A DNA stretch of 9,126 nt from NCBI GenBank assembly GCA_023396795.1, contig JAEWUY010000097.1:1-9126 (forward strand). Direction: 5' to 3'. A model generated the notes under the pieces. It worked only from the letters and a program-made list of their open reading frames with translations. It was not told the DNA's origin and did no database searches. This stretch comes from Bacillota bacterium (GTDB lineage Bacteria > Bacillota_I > Bacilli_A > RFN20 > CAG-826). Every line of letters begins with the position of its first letter. Positions within the stretch are counted from its first letter, which is position 1. This document shows positions 7,051 through 9,126 of this stretch, piece by piece. Made by a program: the position numbers and the translations under genes.

Positions 7051-7070
7051 TACAATTTTTTGCAATTGTA
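7051..7070. terminator. weak AT-rich hairpin between convergent genes
   Basis: TACAATT (7051-7057) and AATTGTA (7064-7070) form a perfect seven-pair stem around TTTTGC. It sits exactly in the 27-base gap between the stop of mscS and the stop of the convergent repeat-protein gene. Neither strand has a proper T run after the stem and the stem has only one G-C pair, so it would be a weak terminator at best. Its position is the main argument. Confidence 0.3.
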
Positions 7071-8651
7071 TTAAGGACCAATGTGAATAATCTTTGTTTG
7101 AGGATTTAATTCTTCGAATTGTGCAAAATATTCGAAGAGATCATCAAACGTTTGGCTTGGAATAAATTTAAAATTGCTATATAAGCCCAAAGATAATGCA
7201 ACTTCATTGATGCCGTCATCAATTATTTTCGATAACGATTCTCTAAATTTGATTAAATCTTGAATTATCTCGACACCCATTGTTTGTTCGTAAAAACGTA
7301 GCGTTTTAACAAACAAATCAATTTTATATGATTTATAATCCTTCTCTGCGTTTTTCATAGTATAAAACTCATATCTAATACCGCCCACTTTGTAACCGAC
7401 ACCCATAGTAATTGGGATTGAATCAACGAGTTTTTTTGTTTCCTGGTTACATTTTTGTGAGTAATCTAACTTTTTTGACTTCATGATCAATAATTGTAAT
7501 ATTGGCATGCGTGAATAGTTAATGGTGAAACCCCCCAACTCGTTGTTGGCGTTGCTAGGTTTCTTAATCGTTTCGTCTGGTGCGGGTATATGAGCTGACT
7601 TAATACTGACGTTTTGTCTTTCAAAAAACTGGATTATTATTATCATTGAATCTTTCAAACTATTTTGCGACAAAGGTATTTCGACAACTGTCTTGTCTTC
7701 CTCACTAACTCTATGTCTCATCTGCATATCGTCATTTGAGTCTCTTGCTATCCAAAACCAATAAGATTTTGGCCCATCGATTAATGTAGTCTTTCTTATT
7801 CCAAAAGAGTTTTTCTTATCGATTGTTTCAATCTTGTCATCAATTTTCTTAGCTCTTTGAACGATACTATCGATAATGTTTTTTTCTGATTGAGAAGCCT
7901 TTTCATAGAAATTGATATTTTCATTTTCTTTCGGGTCGGCTTCGGTTTTTGGCATTTTATTAAATGAGTTATCTTTTTTATAGACGACATTGTTATTTTT
8001 TAAAACATCCCCTATGTACTTAAGCGCCTTGGAAAAGGACCCTGGATTAAAGAACATTGTTCTGATTTGCGAATTTTCGGTTGGCCTTTCTCTCATTTTC
8101 AAAACTAACAGGCCTTCCTTTGAACGAAGCACCCAAAACCAATAAAATAGTTTTTTGCTTTCTCTATTTTTGGCATAGAAGCCATAATAGGTTTTCCTAT
8201 CTTGATGTACGAAAGCAGGCTCAACAAAATTCAACAAAGCTATTAATCCGTCAATTAACTTTTTTTCGGTCTTAGAACAAGTTTCATAAAAAGGGGGTAT
8301 CTCTTTCCCAATCTCGACGGCGTTACTTTTGTCAATTTTCGCTTCTTTTTGCTTTCTTTTTTCAACTGTAGAATAAACCGATGCTTTATTTTCTCGGTTC
8401 TTAAACAGCATCTTCTTTTTAAGCAAAAATCTAAGCGCTTCTGAAATCTCTGATAAAGTAATATCTTTATAAGAACCACCGAGAGGGTTCGAATTGAATG
8501 CCATTGAATTAAACGGATTTAATGCGCGGCCCATTAAAAAAAGTTGTATGTTTTTGGATGTTGACGGAAGGCGAGTGTCGTTTTGACTATCAATCAATTT
8601 TGCCGCATCAAAAACATCATCAATTAACTTTTTTTCTGATACCAAGGCCAT
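7071..8651 (-). CDS. unrecognised soluble protein built from tandem modules
   Basis: No signal peptide or membrane helix is visible, so the product is probably cytosolic. It is Lys-rich, 526 residues from the ATG at 8651; the frame stays open to a TTG at 8693 (540 residues, numbering used here). A Ser/Thr-Glu-Lys-x-x-Ile-Asp motif recurs at 19-25, 142-148, 269-275 and, degenerate, 418-424. Modules 135-237 and 262-362 are clearly duplicated: both start Phe-Tyr-Glu, both have Tyr-Trp-Phe-Trp exactly 49 residues later followed by Arg, then Met-Arg-x-Arg, and both end in a helix and Asn-Val. A third, diverged copy covers about 411-470. Residues 76-110 (DITLSEISEALRFLLKK... VYS) look like a winged helix-turn-helix. 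The modules vaguely recall the helix-plus-strand layout of DUF5655, but this is weak. The inner start is preferred because it gives MALVSEKKLID, the natural start of the first module. Function unknown. Confidence 0.75.
   Translation of the reverse strand: MALVSEKKLIDDVFDAAKLIDSQNDTRLPSTSKNIQLFLMGRALNPFNSMAFNSNPLGGSYKDITLSEISEALRFLLKKKMLFKNRENKASVYSTVEKRKQKEAKIDKSNAVEIGKEIPPFYETCSKTEKKLIDGLIALLNFVEPAFVHQDRKTYYGFYAKNRESKKLFYWFWVLRSKEGLLVLKMRERPTENSQIRTMFFNPGSFSKALKYIGDVLKNNNVVYKKDNSFNKMPKTEADPKENENINFYEKASQSEKNIIDSIVQRAKKIDDKIETIDKKNSFGIRKTTLIDGPKSYWFWIARDSNDDMQMRHRVSEEDKTVVEIPLSQNSLKDSMIIIIQFFERQNVSIKSAHIPAPDETIKKPSNANNELGGFTINYSRMPILQLLIMKSKKLDYSQKCNQETKKLVDSIPITMGVGYKVGGIRYEFYTMKNAEKDYKSYKIDLFVKTLRFYEQTMGVEIIQDLIKFRESLSKIIDDGINEVALSLGLYSNFKFIPSQTFDDLFEYFAQFEELNPQTKIIHIGP
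7422..8639 (-). repeat. tandem module copies inside the unknown protein
   Basis: Motif copies map to 8619-8639 (SEKKLID), 8250-8291 (Phe-Tyr-Glu to Ile-Asp), 7869-7910 (the same motif, with NIID) and 7422-7451 (Cys-Asn to Leu-Val-Asp). The Tyr-Trp-Phe-Trp motif is at 8133-8144 and 7752-7763. Spacing from Phe-Tyr-Glu to Tyr-Trp-Phe-Trp is 49 residues in both central copies. The DNA has diverged, so this is a domain duplication under protein-level selection, not a recent DNA repeat. Confidence 0.7.
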
Positions 8652-8657
8652 ATATCT

Positions 8658-8663
8658 ATTATA
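8658..8663 (-). promoter_or_regulatory. perfect -10 box directly before the repeat-protein start
   Basis: On the minus strand a consensus TATAAT ends six bases before the ATG at 8651, which would place the transcription start at or next to the start codon and give a leaderless mRNA. No good -35 box is seen 16-18 bases upstream, and no Shine-Dalgarno precedes either the ATG or the alternative TTG at 8693. This fits leaderless initiation, but AT-rich DNA makes chance TATAAT common. Confidence 0.35.
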
Positions 8664-8731
8664 ACGGGTAATTTTGAAATTTTTAGTAGGCAAATAACAA
8701 TAGCGAATTGGTAGTTGGTAAATAGTCGAGT

Positions 8732-9126
8732 TTATTTATTTTTTATCCAACTAGGCAGGACTTCGACATCGTAATATTTGGCCTCTATGTAAGAGCGTCC
8801 GCCATGGAAGTCAGTTCCATAGGATAGTAATAAATTGTTTTTATTTGCGATTGTAATGACATAGTCACGCATTTCTTGATTATATGGTTGGTAATAACCC
8901 TCAAGGCCATCAATTCCAAGAATAAGTAAATAAGGAATTAATTCGTCAGTAATTTCTTTGCTAACTCTTATTTTCATATTGTCTTCGATAATATCAAAAG
9001 GATGAGCTAGAAAGGCTAATCCTCCACAATCATGAACCATCTTTATCATTTCTTTAGGACCACAAAAGAAAGCCCGTCTATTTTTAGCCTTGCTAACGAT
9101 GCTAGCTATTGCTTCCCAAGGATTAG
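8732..9126 (-). CDS. PHP-domain metal-dependent phosphoesterase, C-terminal part
   Basis: The reading frame runs in from the right edge of the window, so the N-terminal part with the first metal-binding His-x-His motif is missing. What is visible is the second half of a PHP domain: MIKMVHDCGGLAFLAHPFD (Gly-Gly and Ala-His-Pro, the latter with a metal-ligand His), LGIDGLEGYY (the usual 'GIDGiE.yy' strand), a Tyr-Asn-x-Glu helix, and LLLSYGTDFHGG near the C-terminus, whose Asp and His are the last metal ligands. PHP proteins of this type (the YciV/TrpH group) hydrolyse phosphoesters such as 3',5'-nucleoside bisphosphates or RNA 5' ends; the exact substrate here is unknown. The ATG at 9049 is internal, because the frame and recognisable sequence (CGPKE, preceded by Phe-Phe) continue upstream of it. 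It is on the same strand as the repeat-protein gene, 80 bases upstream; that gene appears to have its own promoter. Confidence 0.85.
   Translation of the reverse strand, partial: NPWEAIASIVSKAKNRRAFFCGPKEMIKMVHDCGGLAFLAHPFDIIEDNMKIRVSKEITDELIPYLLILGIDGLEGYYQPYNQEMRDYVITIANKNNLLLSYGTDFHGGRSYIEAKYYDVEVLPSWIKNK

Noticed and set aside
1..9126. CRISPR array, tRNA, rRNA, insertion sequence or inverted terminal repeats
   Set aside because: No regularly spaced direct repeats, cloverleaf-like sequence, transposase motif or flanking repeats were visible by eye on either strand.

Overview
The window looks like chromosomal DNA from an AT-rich, Gram-positive-lineage bacterium, probably on the Bacilli / Erysipelotrichia / Acholeplasma-Izemoplasma side. 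The evidence is AT-rich codon use, AAAGGAG-type Shine-Dalgarno sequences, a YwaF-type membrane protein, and a surface protein anchored by C-terminal membrane helices with no LPXTG motif. All recognised genes write Trp as TGG (about two dozen cases) and stop with TAA or TAG. This argues against the Mycoplasma/Spiroplasma code (TGA = Trp). The genus cannot be fixed from the sequence alone.

Layout. 1-375: a small plus-strand gene (68 or 58 aa) with two Shine-Dalgarno/ATG pairs in frame. 376-1962: a minus-strand pair, a TetR-type regulator followed by a YwaF/TMEM164-like seven-helix membrane protein. 1963-2307: an AT-rich divergent intergenic region with a good promoter for the next block. 2308-7043: a compact plus-strand three-gene operon encoding (i) a 995-aa secreted, membrane-anchored surface protein with a beta-helix head, five alpha-helical repeats and a C-terminal beta domain, (ii) a 260-aa single-pass membrane protein with a fibronectin-III-like extracellular part, overlapping the first gene by one base, and (iii) an MscS-family mechanosensitive channel 12 bases downstream. 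7071-8651: a convergent minus-strand gene for an unrecognised soluble protein built from tandem copies of one module. 8732-9126: the C-terminal part of a PHP-domain phosphoesterase, cut by the window edge.

The most interesting feature is the three-gene operon. A long, stalk-like surface protein and an FnIII-type membrane protein are translationally and transcriptionally tied to a small-conductance mechanosensitive channel. The architecture suggests, but does not prove, that surface contact or envelope tension sensed outside is coupled to channel gating or turgor relief. The second point of interest is the repeat protein at 7071-8651: its two central modules share a start motif and a Tyr-Trp-Phe-Trp motif exactly 49 residues apart, and I cannot assign it to a family.

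I see no tRNA, rRNA, CRISPR array, insertion sequence or clear riboswitch.
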